DNA of 6,273 nt from Lysobacterales bacterium UBA2790 (GTDB lineage Bacteria > Pseudomonadota > Gammaproteobacteria > Xanthomonadales > Xanthomonadaceae), in the NCBI GenBank assembly GCA_002352135.1, contig DEHW01000047.1, positions 1 through 6,273 of the forward strand, given 5' to 3'. Below the pieces are notes generated by a model, which was given only the letters and a program-made list of their open reading frames with translations, was not told the DNA's origin and did not search any database. The position numbers and the translations under genes were made by a program. Below are positions 1 through 6,189 of this stretch, piece after piece (position 1 is the stretch's first letter; each line of letters starts with the position of its first letter).

Positions 1-159
1 GCTCGACCTGGCGGGCGGGTGTCGGCGATCGTCGGCTATCGACCGGCATCGCCCGACATGCCCCAACGGTGCGCGGGCTATGCGCCGAACGCTAATGACA
101 CCAATCAACGGGCGGGCCGCGAGCACTGGCCGGGACTGATCCAGAAAGGATGTGAATGA
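1..159 (+). CDS. Possible 3' end of an upstream gene (frame 1, 5'-partial)
   Basis: Frame 1 is open from the first base to a TGA at 157-159 and would encode a 52-residue C-terminal tail ending in WPGLIQKGCE. I do not recognise the protein. The main support is architectural: the stop overlaps the ATG of the next gene as ATGA (156-159), a common sign of translational coupling in compact operons, and the next gene's ribosome-binding site lies inside this tail. The caution is that frames 2 and 3 are also open for much of this stretch (stops at 138-140 and 93-95), as expected in GC-rich DNA, and third-position GC does not separate the three. The tail is rich in Gly, Ala, Pro and Arg, so it may be a disordered C-terminus. 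The real upstream gene could instead end in another frame. Confidence 0.4.
   Translation, partial: ARPGGRVSAIVGYRPASPDMPQRCAGYAPNANDTNQRAGREHWPGLIQKGCE
145..150 (+). promoter_or_regulatory. Ribosome-binding site for the 154-aa gene
   Basis: AAAGGA lies 5 bases before the ATG at 156 and 8 bases before the second in-frame ATG at 159. By spacing either could be the initiator, and 159 is slightly closer to the usual distance. The first ATG is the one that overlaps the upstream stop. Confidence 0.55.
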
Positions 160-620
160 TGGCAAGAGCGAAGCAAGGATTCATCCATGGGGCGGGAGTG
201 CATCGGCGCACCGAAACCGATTACATGGGCGTGCTATTGGATACCGTGACCCTTGACGATTGGCGGGATGTGGTCGCCGGAACCCTGCAACTGGCTAAGG
301 AAGGCGACCCTGCGGCGCGGGCCTGGTTGGCGCAATACCTTGTCGGAAAGCCGGAAACGAAAGCGCCGACTCCGCTGACCGTGGTCGTCAATCAATGGGC
401 TGGCCGCGACCCGGTAGCAGAACGGCTGGCACAGCCGCTGATCAACCGCGAGCGATACCCCGATTTGCACGAGAACGACGACTGGGAGGAAAGTATTCGG
501 GCTGCAATTGCTCAGGAATTGGTGAGAAAGCTACCCATACCGGAAACCACCGAAAAGCGAGCAACGGCGGGCGATTCCGGCGAATCGGCAGCGGTGATGG
601 CGAGGCAACTTACCAAATGA
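156..620 (+). CDS. Hypothetical protein, 154 aa, island/phage type
   Basis: Small, soluble, mainly charged protein with no signal peptide or membrane segment; I do not recognise a named family. Residues 46-66 (LAKEGDPAARAWLAQYLVGKP) have the pattern of a short helical segment ending in a 'YL.GKP' turn, seen in small phage- and island-encoded proteins such as terminase-small-subunit-like or DUF5681-like proteins. That resemblance is impressionistic. Residues 131-154 look disordered. The start is supported by AAAGGA upstream and by overlap with the preceding stop. ATG 159 would drop one Met. The gene lies 25 bases before the zinc-ribbon gene in the same orientation, so the two are probably co-transcribed. 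A role in DNA metabolism of a mobile element is a guess from context only. The long open frames opposite it look like shadows. Confidence 0.7.
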   Translation: MMARAKQGFIHGAGVHRRTETDYMGVLLDTVTLDDWRDVVAGTLQLAKEGDPAARAWLAQYLVGKPETKAPTPLTVVVNQWAGRDPVAERLAQPLINRERYPDLHENDDWEESIRAAIAQELVRKLPIPETTEKRATAGDSGESAAVMARQLTK

Positions 621-645
621 TTTCGGAAAATCTGCGAGGGCGGCG

Positions 646-1251
646 ATGGGCGGATACGGTAGCGGGCGACAGTGGGGCAAGGCCACGACAAGCGACATGC
701 GGACGCTGGATATTCGGCGGCTGCAACGCGATGGCCTGCTGACACCGGGCCTAGCCTTCGGCTGGCAATGGACTCGTCATGGCGTAGAGGTGGCATCCAT
801 CCAGATGCGAACGGAAGTTGACCGCGTGATTCTCAACTACCGAAGCCGAGGCCATGGTGGCGAGTGGCAACCGATGGAATACCCCGTCCATCTGGAATGG
901 ACACCCTGCCACCTTGGCGGGCGGCGGGCGTGGTTGCTTTGCCCGGCGAGAGGATGCGGGCGGCGCGTGGCGATCCTCTTCGGCGGTACGATCTTCGCCT
1001 GTCGGCACTGTCACAAGCTGGCCTATCCGTGCCAGCGGGAAACGGACGATGATCGAGCGATGCGGCGGGCGGACACCATCCGGCGGCGGCTTGGATGGGA
1101 AGCCGGGATAGCGAACCCGGAAGGCGGCAAGCCCGAGGGAATGCACTGGCGCACCTTTCAGCGACTGCGGGCGGAACACGATGTCAACGTGAACGCTTCA
1201 CTGCTAGGCATCGCGCGGCGGTTCAGGCTGAACATTCCCGGCCTGGGCTGA
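646..1251 (+). CDS. MGGYGSGR-type zinc-ribbon-like hypothetical protein, 201 aa
   Basis: Begins MGGYGSGRQWG, a Gly-rich N-terminus I associate with uncharacterised proteins common in proteobacterial islands, plasmids and prophages. The centre carries a probable treble-clef or zinc-ribbon motif: C99-x4-C104-GRRV, about 14 residues, then C119-x2-C122 and HKLAY. The spacing suits one structural zinc ion. The C-terminal third (residues 131-201) is rich in Arg, with RR pairs and likely helices (RRADTIRRRLG; GIARRFRLN), consistent with nucleic-acid binding. No catalytic motif is visible. A weak purine-rich stretch (GAGGGCGG, about 635-642) precedes the ATG at useful distance. It follows the 154-aa gene by 25 bases and ends 86 bases before mod. 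Whether it is linked to the restriction system or only to the host element cannot be told from this window. Function unknown; I would expect a DNA- or RNA-binding accessory protein. Confidence 0.75.
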   Translation: MGGYGSGRQWGKATTSDMRTLDIRRLQRDGLLTPGLAFGWQWTRHGVEVASIQMRTEVDRVILNYRSRGHGGEWQPMEYPVHLEWTPCHLGGRRAWLLCPARGCGRRVAILFGGTIFACRHCHKLAYPCQRETDDDRAMRRADTIRRRLGWEAGIANPEGGKPEGMHWRTFQRLRAEHDVNVNASLLGIARRFRLNIPGLG

Positions 1252-1306
1252 TCTGTTTCGGAAAAAGCTGGCGCATCGGCGTGCTGGAACAGGTAAACTC
1301 GCCACC

Positions 1307-1348
1307 ATGATGACGAATTCCTGCCCTCCTCACTGCCGTGGCCGATAA
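1307..1348 (+). CDS. Possible 13-aa leader ORF overlapping the mod start
   Basis: Two consecutive ATG codons (1307, 1310) open a short frame (MMTNSCPPHCRGR) that stops with TAA at 1346-1348, ten bases beyond the first base of the mod GTG, in a different frame. Its own ribosome site is poor (CAGG around 1290-1293). It matters because mod has no visible Shine-Dalgarno of its own, and a terminating ribosome here could feed initiation at 1338. Equally, it may be chance. Confidence 0.2.
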   Translation: MMTNSCPPHCRGR

Positions 1349-3017
1349 CTACGAGGATTACTCCAGGGACCAGTTGATTCGCCTGCTGCGCGAGCGCGAC
1401 CGAAGGCCACGCTTCGGGCTGGTGTGGGAGCGCGACGAAATCGACCACGATCTGTCGGTCAACAGTGATTTCGTGGCCTTGGACTGGGATGCCGAACTGT
1501 CCTGCGGCGACGGGCCGCAGCAGAACCTGATCATCGAGGGCGACAACTTCGATGCCCTGCGCTATCTGCGCATGACCCACGCCGGTCGCGTCAAGTGCAT
1601 CTACATCGACCCGCCCTACAACACCGGCAACCGCGACTTCATCTACAACGACCGCTTCATCGACAAGGACGACGCTTACCGCCATTCCAAGTGGCTGGAG
1701 TTCATGTACCGGCGACTGGAACTGGCCAAGGAACTGCTGGCCGAGGATGGCGTGATCTTTGTCTCCATCGACGACAACGAGGTGTTTCACCTTGGGCTAC
1801 TCATGGAACAGGTGTTCGGGGCTGCAAATTTTATTGCCAGCTTTCTTTGGCGCAAGGTCGACAGCCCCAACGATAACAAGGTGCCGATTACTCCAGACCA
1901 TGAGTTCATAATCGCCTACGCCTTGGCCAAAGATCAGGCTCGCTTCGTTCCAATGCCAGCCCCTGGGATTATCGATGCCTATCGCGTTGCCGACGATGGC
2001 ACACAGTTTCGGGACCGACTGCTCAAGAAGAATGGCAAGAACAGTCTGCGTCGCGACCGACCGACAATGTATTTCCCTATTGTCGACCCCGACGGCAATG
2101 AAGTGTGTCCGGTACACGACAACGGCGAAGAGGCGTGCTGGTCCATGGGGCGTGATGGTGTCGAGAAGCACCGTGTCGCCGGCACGCTGATCTGGAAGCA
2201 ACGCACCAAGCTTGGCAAGACCGTATGGGAGCCCTACACGCGAGAGTTTCCTCCGGCAGCTTTGGTACGGCCGTATCCCACGATCTGGTCGGACTTGCCG
2301 ACGATGCGGCAGGCGAAGGCATTGCTGCGGGACATTTTCGACACATCCGATCTATTCAGCACGCCAAAGCCCTCCGAGCTGATTGAACGGATGCTGCGCA
2401 TGATCAACGCCACCGATGCCATCGTGCTGGATTTCTTCGCCGGCAGTGGCACTACGGCGCAAGCGGTGCTGAACCTGAACAGGGAGGATGGCGGCAAGCG
2501 GCGCTTCATCCTCGTTTCCAGCACCGAGGCGACAGCCGACGCCCCCGACAAGAATCTCTGCCGCGACGTGTGCGCCGAGCGTGTGCGGCGGGTGATTGCC
2601 GGCTACAGCAACAAGAAGGGACAAGCCATCGAAGGGCTTGGCGGTGGCTTTGCCTATCTGCGCTGCCGACGCATTCCTTCGGCGAGGGTATTCCGGAATA
2701 TCCAGCATGACCAGGTGTGGACCGCGCTCCAACTGATTCACGAGGTGGCGCTGACGCCCTATCAGGTCGAACTGCCGATACAGACGGCGGCAAGCTCGCG
2801 CGGAGAGGTGATCTATCTGCCGAAACTCGACGACGCGGTGCTCGCTGCCGTGCAGGAATCCATTCACGCTGCCGGGCAGGCGGTGGTGTATTCGTGGCAA
2901 CCGGCGTTACTGGCCCAACGACTGACCGACCCGCGCGTGGCCTTCGAGCCGATTCCGGCATTTCTCGTCAATCGCTTCGGCGCACGGTCTTCGTCGGCTA
3001 CGGGAGGGCGGTCGTGA
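1338..3017 (+). CDS. mod: Type III restriction-modification DNA methyltransferase (Mod)
   Basis: Site-specific DNA adenine methyltransferase of the beta class, expected to transfer methyl from S-adenosylmethionine to adenine N6 on one strand and to supply target recognition for the Mod-Res complex. Motif order supports the class: catalytic motif IV DPPYNTG at residues 91-97 comes first, followed by FVSIDDNE (141-148, motif V region), then a variable stretch (about 165-340) that should contain the target-recognition domain, then the motif X-like KPSELIERML (344-353), and the SAM-binding motif I DFFAGSGTT (365-373). The N-terminus (FGLVWERDE, NLIIEGDNFDALR) is typical of this Mod group. At 559 aa it is at the short end for Type III Mod but has all core motifs. 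GTG 1338 is the first usable start: an in-frame TGA lies at 1311-1313 and no ATG or GTG lies between. No purine-rich Shine-Dalgarno precedes it; the upstream bases are CCCTCCTC. The stop overlaps the res start. The target sequence cannot be inferred. Confidence 0.93.
   Translation: MADNYEDYSRDQLIRLLRERDRRPRFGLVWERDEIDHDLSVNSDFVALDWDAELSCGDGPQQNLIIEGDNFDALRYLRMTHAGRVKCIYIDPPYNTGNRDFIYNDRFIDKDDAYRHSKWLEFMYRRLELAKELLAEDGVIFVSIDDNEVFHLGLLMEQVFGAANFIASFLWRKVDSPNDNKVPITPDHEFIIAYALAKDQARFVPMPAPGIIDAYRVADDGTQFRDRLLKKNGKNSLRRDRPTMYFPIVDPDGNEVCPVHDNGEEACWSMGRDGVEKHRVAGTLIWKQRTKLGKTVWEPYTREFPPAALVRPYPTIWSDLPTMRQAKALLRDIFDTSDLFSTPKPSELIERMLRMINATDAIVLDFFAGSGTTAQAVLNLNREDGGKRRFILVSSTEATADAPDKNLCRDVCAERVRRVIAGYSNKKGQAIEGLGGGFAYLRCRRIPSARVFRNIQHDQVWTALQLIHEVALTPYQVELPIQTAASSRGEVIYLPKLDDAVLAAVQESIHAAGQAVVYSWQPALLAQRLTDPRVAFEPIPAFLVNRFGARSSSATGGRS
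3002..3008 (+). promoter_or_regulatory. Ribosome-binding site deciding the res start
   Basis: GGGAGGG, five bases before the GTG at 3014. It lies within the last codons of mod and fixes the res start at 3014, against the same frame's extension back to 2717, which runs about 300 bases inside mod and has no comparable site. Confidence 0.75.
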
Positions 3018-5494
3018 GCGCGCCGTCGCCCAAGGGCTATCAGCGCGAGGCGGTCGCCAATGCGCTGGAAATTTTCCGCCACGCCGAAAGTCAGTTGCGG
3101 CAGGCCGGCGACGATGCCAGCCGAGCGGCGGCGACCGCGTTCAACGGCTGCCTGTTGCTGGAAGCGCCGACCGGTTCGGGAAAGACCCTGATGGCCGGCA
3201 TGATTGCCGAGAGCTTTGCCGCACCGGATCGGGAGAGCAATGCCCGTATCGTCTGGTTCTGGTTCACGCCCTTCGCCGGGCTGGTCGAGCAGGCCAAGGG
3301 CGCGATCAAGTCCACCTTCGTCGGCCTGCGCGTGCGCGATTTGCAAGGCGACCGCAAGACGCGTGGCACCAAAAGCGGCGATGTGTTCGTCACCACCTGG
3401 GCGTCGGTGGTGGCGGCGAACAAGGAAACGCGCAGGGTGCGCAGCTCGGGCGATTTCGTGCTGGCGCTGGACGACCTGATTGCCGAACTGCGCGCTGATG
3501 GCTTCCGGATTGGCGCGGTCGTGGATGAGGCACATCACGGTTTCACCCGCGCCGCCGAGGCGGTGCGTTTCTACCGTGAGACGCTACGCCCCGAGTTCAC
3601 CCTGATGATCACGGCCACGCCCGACGATCAGGACGTGGACAAGTTCAAGAAAGCGGCGGGAATCGATCACCTGCACCGCATTTGCGTGAGTCGCAAGGAA
3701 GCGGTCGATGCTGGCCTGATCAAGGACGGCATCAAGTCGATTGCCTATCTGGCAGCCGACGATCAGAAAGAACTGGTCGACTTCGCGGCGACAGCGCTGG
3801 CTGATGGCTGGAGCATGCATGGCTTGATCAAGCAGGGTTTGCAGACCGCCGGCATCGGACTGGTGCCGCTGATGCTGGTGCAAGTTGGCAATAGCGATGC
3901 GGCCATCGGAGAGGCGCGGACGCGGCTGGCGGCGCTGGGCATCCCGGAATCGAAAATCGCCTGGTACACGGCGAAAGATCCGAACGACGATCTGTTGGCG
4001 GTGGCGATCGACGAGCAGAAGGAGGTGCTGATCTTCAAGGTGGCCGTCGCGCTGGGGTTTGACGCGCCGCGCGCCTTCACGCTGGTGTCGATGCGTGGGG
4101 CCAAGGATACGGATTTCGGCATTCAGGTGGTCGGTCGCATCCTGCGCGTGCATGGTCGCCTGCAAGGGCCGACGCTGGAAAAGAAACTTCCCGAAAGGCT
4201 GCGCTACGGTTACGTGTTTCTGGCCGACGAGGCGAACCAGAGCGGCTTGGTGCATGCTGGCGAGAAGATCAACGCGATTCGCAGCGAACTGTCGCAGGTC
4301 TGTCCGTTCACGATGGTGGTCAAGGTGGCAGGCCGGAACGAGATTCAGGTGGCGCACAATGGGCAGACACAGTTGTTGTCGGTACCCTACACGCCGCCGG
4401 CGTGGACGGCGCCCCCATCGAACGTGACCAACGACCAAGGTGACACGCACCGGGTAGCAACGGCGCCCGCCTGGCAAGCAACAGGGATTCTGACGAATCT
4501 GGTGTTGACGCCCACGGAAGCCGCGCCGCAATTGCCACGGAATGCCAGCGTCGACCACGTGCTTTCGGGCAATCAGCGATACGCACTGCGTGCGGGCGTG
4601 CCGCGTGTCCATCGTTCGGAACGACTGCCCCTGTCGACGTCCGATCTCTTGAAGTGTATCGCTGCCCGTATCGCCATCGACGACAAGGTATTCAATGCCG
4701 GTTTACGACAGTCCGTGAAGGTCACACGGCGAACCGTTGACCTGTTCGAGGGCAGCGAGGAAACGGAATCGATTCAGGCTCGCCTGTCCGACGAGGAAAT
4801 CGCGCACCGCGCGCAAAGTGTCCTGTTTGACGCTGGATATCTTGATCCGCGCGATCTGCACGATTCTTTGCTGGGCAGGCTGAAAACCGAGTTTGCCCAC
4901 CACGGCATAGACGCCGACCCGGATAAGCTGGAACTTGCTTTGAACCGCATCATGGCGGCCTACCCGAATCTGATCCGACTGGCCGCGCGAACCTGTGCAG
5001 CGAAGTTCAAGGAGATTTTTGATACCGACAAGTTGCCGGAATTCGTTGAACTGCCGGCTGGCGTGAAGAAATCCCGCCTCAACGTTTATGGTGTCACGCC
5101 GCAAGACCTGAACGGGCCAGAGCGTGCATTCGCCGATCTGCTCGACGCCGATACGTCGGGCACAGTCGACTACTGGTTTCGCAACGAACCGAGGAAGCCT
5201 TGGTCGATCGGCATCGTGATGCCGAGCGGCGACCGCTATTTCCCGGATTTCGCGGTCAAGGTGGCAGGCCGTTCTGTGGGCGATGGTCTGTTGCTGGTCG
5301 AAATCAAGGGCAATCACATTCTGAACGGCGACGATACGCTGGACAAGGTGGTGGCCCGTCATCAGGTTTATGGCACGCCGCTGATGCTGGCCCAGGATGA
5401 AGGCAGGCGCTTCATGACCGTCAAGTTCTTCACCAACACCGGGCGCAATGAAATGGATCAGATCTTCCGGATCGAGAACCTGGCCGGGTATTGA
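3014..5494 (+). CDS. res: Type III restriction endonuclease subunit (Res): SF2 helicase plus PD-(D/E)XK nuclease
   Basis: 826-residue restriction subunit that should act in the cytoplasm with Mod, using ATP to move or switch on DNA and cutting unmethylated targets. In order: a YQREAV segment (residues 9-14) like the Q-motif region; Walker A APTGSGKT (51-58); Walker B/DEAH in VVDEAHHG (169-176); motif III TATP (200-203); motif V-like segment VALGFDAPRAF (345-355); motif VI QVVGRILR (371-378). After a poorly conserved middle (about 425-690), a nuclease domain shows E703 (ERAFADLL), D745 (YFPDFAV) and E763-x-K765 (VEIKG), the complete PD-(D/E)XK set. The protein is somewhat shorter than EcoP15I-type Res (about 970 aa) but looks intact. 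Start GTG 3014 shares bases with the mod stop (GTGA) and has GGGAGGG upstream, so translation is probably coupled, which would keep Res from being made without Mod. No terminator is seen directly after the stop. Confidence 0.93.
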   Translation: MSAPSPKGYQREAVANALEIFRHAESQLRQAGDDASRAAATAFNGCLLLEAPTGSGKTLMAGMIAESFAAPDRESNARIVWFWFTPFAGLVEQAKGAIKSTFVGLRVRDLQGDRKTRGTKSGDVFVTTWASVVAANKETRRVRSSGDFVLALDDLIAELRADGFRIGAVVDEAHHGFTRAAEAVRFYRETLRPEFTLMITATPDDQDVDKFKKAAGIDHLHRICVSRKEAVDAGLIKDGIKSIAYLAADDQKELVDFAATALADGWSMHGLIKQGLQTAGIGLVPLMLVQVGNSDAAIGEARTRLAALGIPESKIAWYTAKDPNDDLLAVAIDEQKEVLIFKVAVALGFDAPRAFTLVSMRGAKDTDFGIQVVGRILRVHGRLQGPTLEKKLPERLRYGYVFLADEANQSGLVHAGEKINAIRSELSQVCPFTMVVKVAGRNEIQVAHNGQTQLLSVPYTPPAWTAPPSNVTNDQGDTHRVATAPAWQATGILTNLVLTPTEAAPQLPRNASVDHVLSGNQRYALRAGVPRVHRSERLPLSTSDLLKCIAARIAIDDKVFNAGLRQSVKVTRRTVDLFEGSEETESIQARLSDEEIAHRAQSVLFDAGYLDPRDLHDSLLGRLKTEFAHHGIDADPDKLELALNRIMAAYPNLIRLAARTCAAKFKEIFDTDKLPEFVELPAGVKKSRLNVYGVTPQDLNGPERAFADLLDADTSGTVDYWFRNEPRKPWSIGIVMPSGDRYFPDFAVKVAGRSVGDGLLLVEIKGNHILNGDDTLDKVVARHQVYGTPLMLAQDEGRRFMTVKFFTNTGRNEMDQIFRIENLAGY

Positions 5495-5616
5495 CCGCGA
5501 GGGGTCGGCGCTGGCGGGACGGCAAAGCGTGAGTGGAGGGAAGCAACTTCATTGCGCCGTGCAGTGAGGGCGCAGGGGCTTGGGGATGCCTGGCGCGGTC
5601 CTGCCCTGTGCGCACT

Positions 5617-5691
5617 TCAAGAAGCCGCCATTCTTCCGGGTACTGCTGCGCAGGGCGTGCCGATCTTCAGCCAGCGTATGGCGAAGATCAT
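5617..5691 (-). pseudogene. Possible remnant of a small phage gene (24-aa frame)
   Basis: On the minus strand AGGAAGG (plus 5703-5709) precedes an ATG at 5691 by 11 bases, opening MIFAIRWLKIGTPCAAVPGR and stopping at 5617. The bases beyond continue to look coding-like in other frames toward res, as if a longer small gene had been broken by frameshift or by insertion of the restriction operon. It begins inside the strong hairpin at 5662-5689. Small Icd/Ash-type genes of P4- and P1-like elements occupy this kind of position after a structured leader. I cannot confirm homology, and the frame could be chance. Confidence 0.2.
5662..5689. repeat. Strong inverted repeat / hairpin
   Basis: GATCTTC-A-GCCA, a five-base loop (GCGTA), then TGGC-GAAGATC: eleven base pairs interrupted by one bulged A at 5669. 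No T-run follows on either strand, so it is not a typical intrinsic terminator. On the minus strand it begins at the ATG of the small frame at 5691 and could affect translation or RNA stability. Confidence 0.7.
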
Positions 5692-5727
5692 CCGCTACGC
5701 CGCCTTCCTGACGACGACGGGGGTGAG

Positions 5728-5757
5728 TTACGGGCGCCTTGCGTGGTGGAGGCGTAA
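5728..5757. repeat. Bulged hairpin
   Basis: TTAC (5728-5731) pairs with GTAA (5754-5757) and GCCT (5736-5739) with AGGC (5750-5753), leaving a four-base bulge (5732-5735) and a ten-base loop. It overlaps the segment proposed to pair with the minus-strand ribosome site, so the two structures would compete. Confidence 0.45.
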
Positions 5758-5784
5758 GTGAGGGCCGGCGTGGCGAAACCCATT

Positions 5785-5795
5785 CGCATGATGCG
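5785..5795. repeat. Odd palindrome CGCATGATGCG
   Basis: CGCAT and ATGCG flank a single central G at 5790. A one-base loop cannot form a hairpin in RNA, so if functional it is more likely a protein-binding site or half of a longer pairing. Confidence 0.45.
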
Positions 5796-5806
5796 ACGCA
5801 ACCCTG

Positions 5807-5839
5807 CAAGATTCCCGCCATGATGGTTTAAAAATCTTG
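5807..5839. repeat. Inverted repeat CAAGATT / AATCTTG
   Basis: A perfect 7-bp stem (5807-5813 with 5833-5839) encloses 19 bases that contain the smaller odd palindrome CCATGATGG (5818-5826). It falls immediately downstream of the candidate minus-strand promoter and would form near the 5' end of that transcript. Confidence 0.6.
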
Positions 5840-5850
5840 GAATCGACTGC

Positions 5851-5856
5851 AGTATA
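5851..5856 (-). promoter_or_regulatory. Candidate minus-strand -10 element
   Basis: The minus strand reads TATACT here, one base from the sigma-70 -10 consensus. The -35 position at 17-bp spacing is poor (CAAGCA), and there is no TG extension. Its support is mostly positional, as it stands just before the structured leader region. Confidence 0.25.
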
Positions 5857-6074
5857 AGGTGTGGATCGGTTCGTGCTTGTGGTTGCTGACGGCATGGTGC
5901 AGTGCAAAGACGCGCTACAAGCCATATCTGCTGCGGGCAGCAAAGGAAGGCCCTGCCGGCACTAAGGAACGGCACTACGGGGCATAGCGCAAGCCTGAGA
6001 GGTATTCAACGGCGGATGCCGACCGCGCGCGCGAGGAATTCCCGATCGGATCAGAAAACCTGCAAAAACCAGAC

Positions 6075-6093
6075 ATGCCTGCGCGTGAGGCAT
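6075..6093. repeat. Inverted repeat ATGCCT / AGGCAT
   Basis: A perfect 6-bp stem (6075-6080 with 6088-6093) around the seven-base loop GCGCGTG. It is followed three bases later by a second, larger inverted repeat. Confidence 0.55.
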
Positions 6094-6095
6094 TC

Positions 6096-6132
6096 CCACC
6101 AACTGCCTGCTGGGAGCAAGCCTGACTGGTGG
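6096..6132. repeat. Nested inverted repeat CCACCA / TGGTGG
   Basis: CCACCA (6096-6101) is complementary to TGGTGG (6127-6132); inside, TGCT-GGG-AGCA forms a small second stem. With the adjacent 6075-6093 repeat this makes about 58 bases of closely packed dyad symmetry. Confidence 0.45.
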
Positions 6133-6164
6133 CTGGCCGGTGATCTGGCGCCTTTCTGGAGGTC

Positions 6165-6182
6165 ACGCTGCGGGCGTTTTTT
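6165..6182 (+). terminator. Weak candidate intrinsic terminator
   Basis: ACGC (6165-6168), loop TGCGG, GCGT (6174-6177), followed by a run of six T ending at 6182. The stem is only four base pairs, so termination would be weak. It could serve as an end point for plus-strand transcripts from res, about 670 bases upstream. Confidence 0.3.
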
Positions 6183-6189
6183 CTCTGGC

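Larger units (their letters stand above)
5695..5844 (-). ncRNA. Candidate structured leader / antisense-type RNA (CI/C4-like)
   Basis: Reading leftward from a TATACT hexamer, the minus strand contains a 7-bp stem (plus 5833-5839 with 5807-5813), the near-palindrome CGCATGATGCG (5785-5795), a bulged hairpin (5728-5757) and then a purine-rich ribosome site (5703-5709) before a small frame. The segment TTACGCCTCC (minus strand of 5748-5757) can pair with the GGCGGCGT next to that ribosome site, with 7 of 8 positions complementary. That is the logic of the P4 CI and P1 C4 immunity RNAs, where a short upstream RNA pairs around a downstream ribosome site. The translated minus strand around 5800 also reads LAGLRRIMRMGFATPAL, which I vaguely associate with leader regions of P4-like prophages. 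Boundaries are guesses. Confidence 0.25.

Noticed and set aside
1158..1790. 210-residue minus-strand open frame
   Set aside because: It runs across the end of the zinc-ribbon gene and the conserved start of mod, including DPPYNTG; it is a shadow.
2717..3013. N-terminal extension of the res frame back to ATG 2717
   Set aside because: It lies wholly inside mod in another frame, its translation is Arg/Gly-rich shadow sequence with no family resemblance, and the GTG at 3014 has a good ribosome site and the classic stop-start overlap.
1338..3017. Phase-variation repeats in mod
   Set aside because: Some Type III mod genes carry tandem tetra- or pentanucleotide tracts; I see none here, and the frame is intact.
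3584..4612. 342-residue open frame on the minus strand
   Set aside because: It lies opposite res; composition (excess Arg, His, Gln) and position are typical of antisense shadows of GC-rich genes, and it has no motifs.
5552..5761. 69-residue plus-strand frame after res
   Set aside because: No ribosome site or recognisable motif, and it crosses several inverted repeats; the minus strand gives a better explanation of the region.
5549..5821. 90-residue minus-strand frame starting in the structured leader
   Set aside because: It has an ATG at 5821 but no ribosome site, and its sequence is Pro/Arg-rich. I prefer a structured leader or decayed region. It could be revisited if homologues keep the frame open.
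5837..5858. Plus-strand promoter TTGGAA ... TATAAG
   Set aside because: The spacing is only ten bases, far too short for sigma-70, and no gene follows it.
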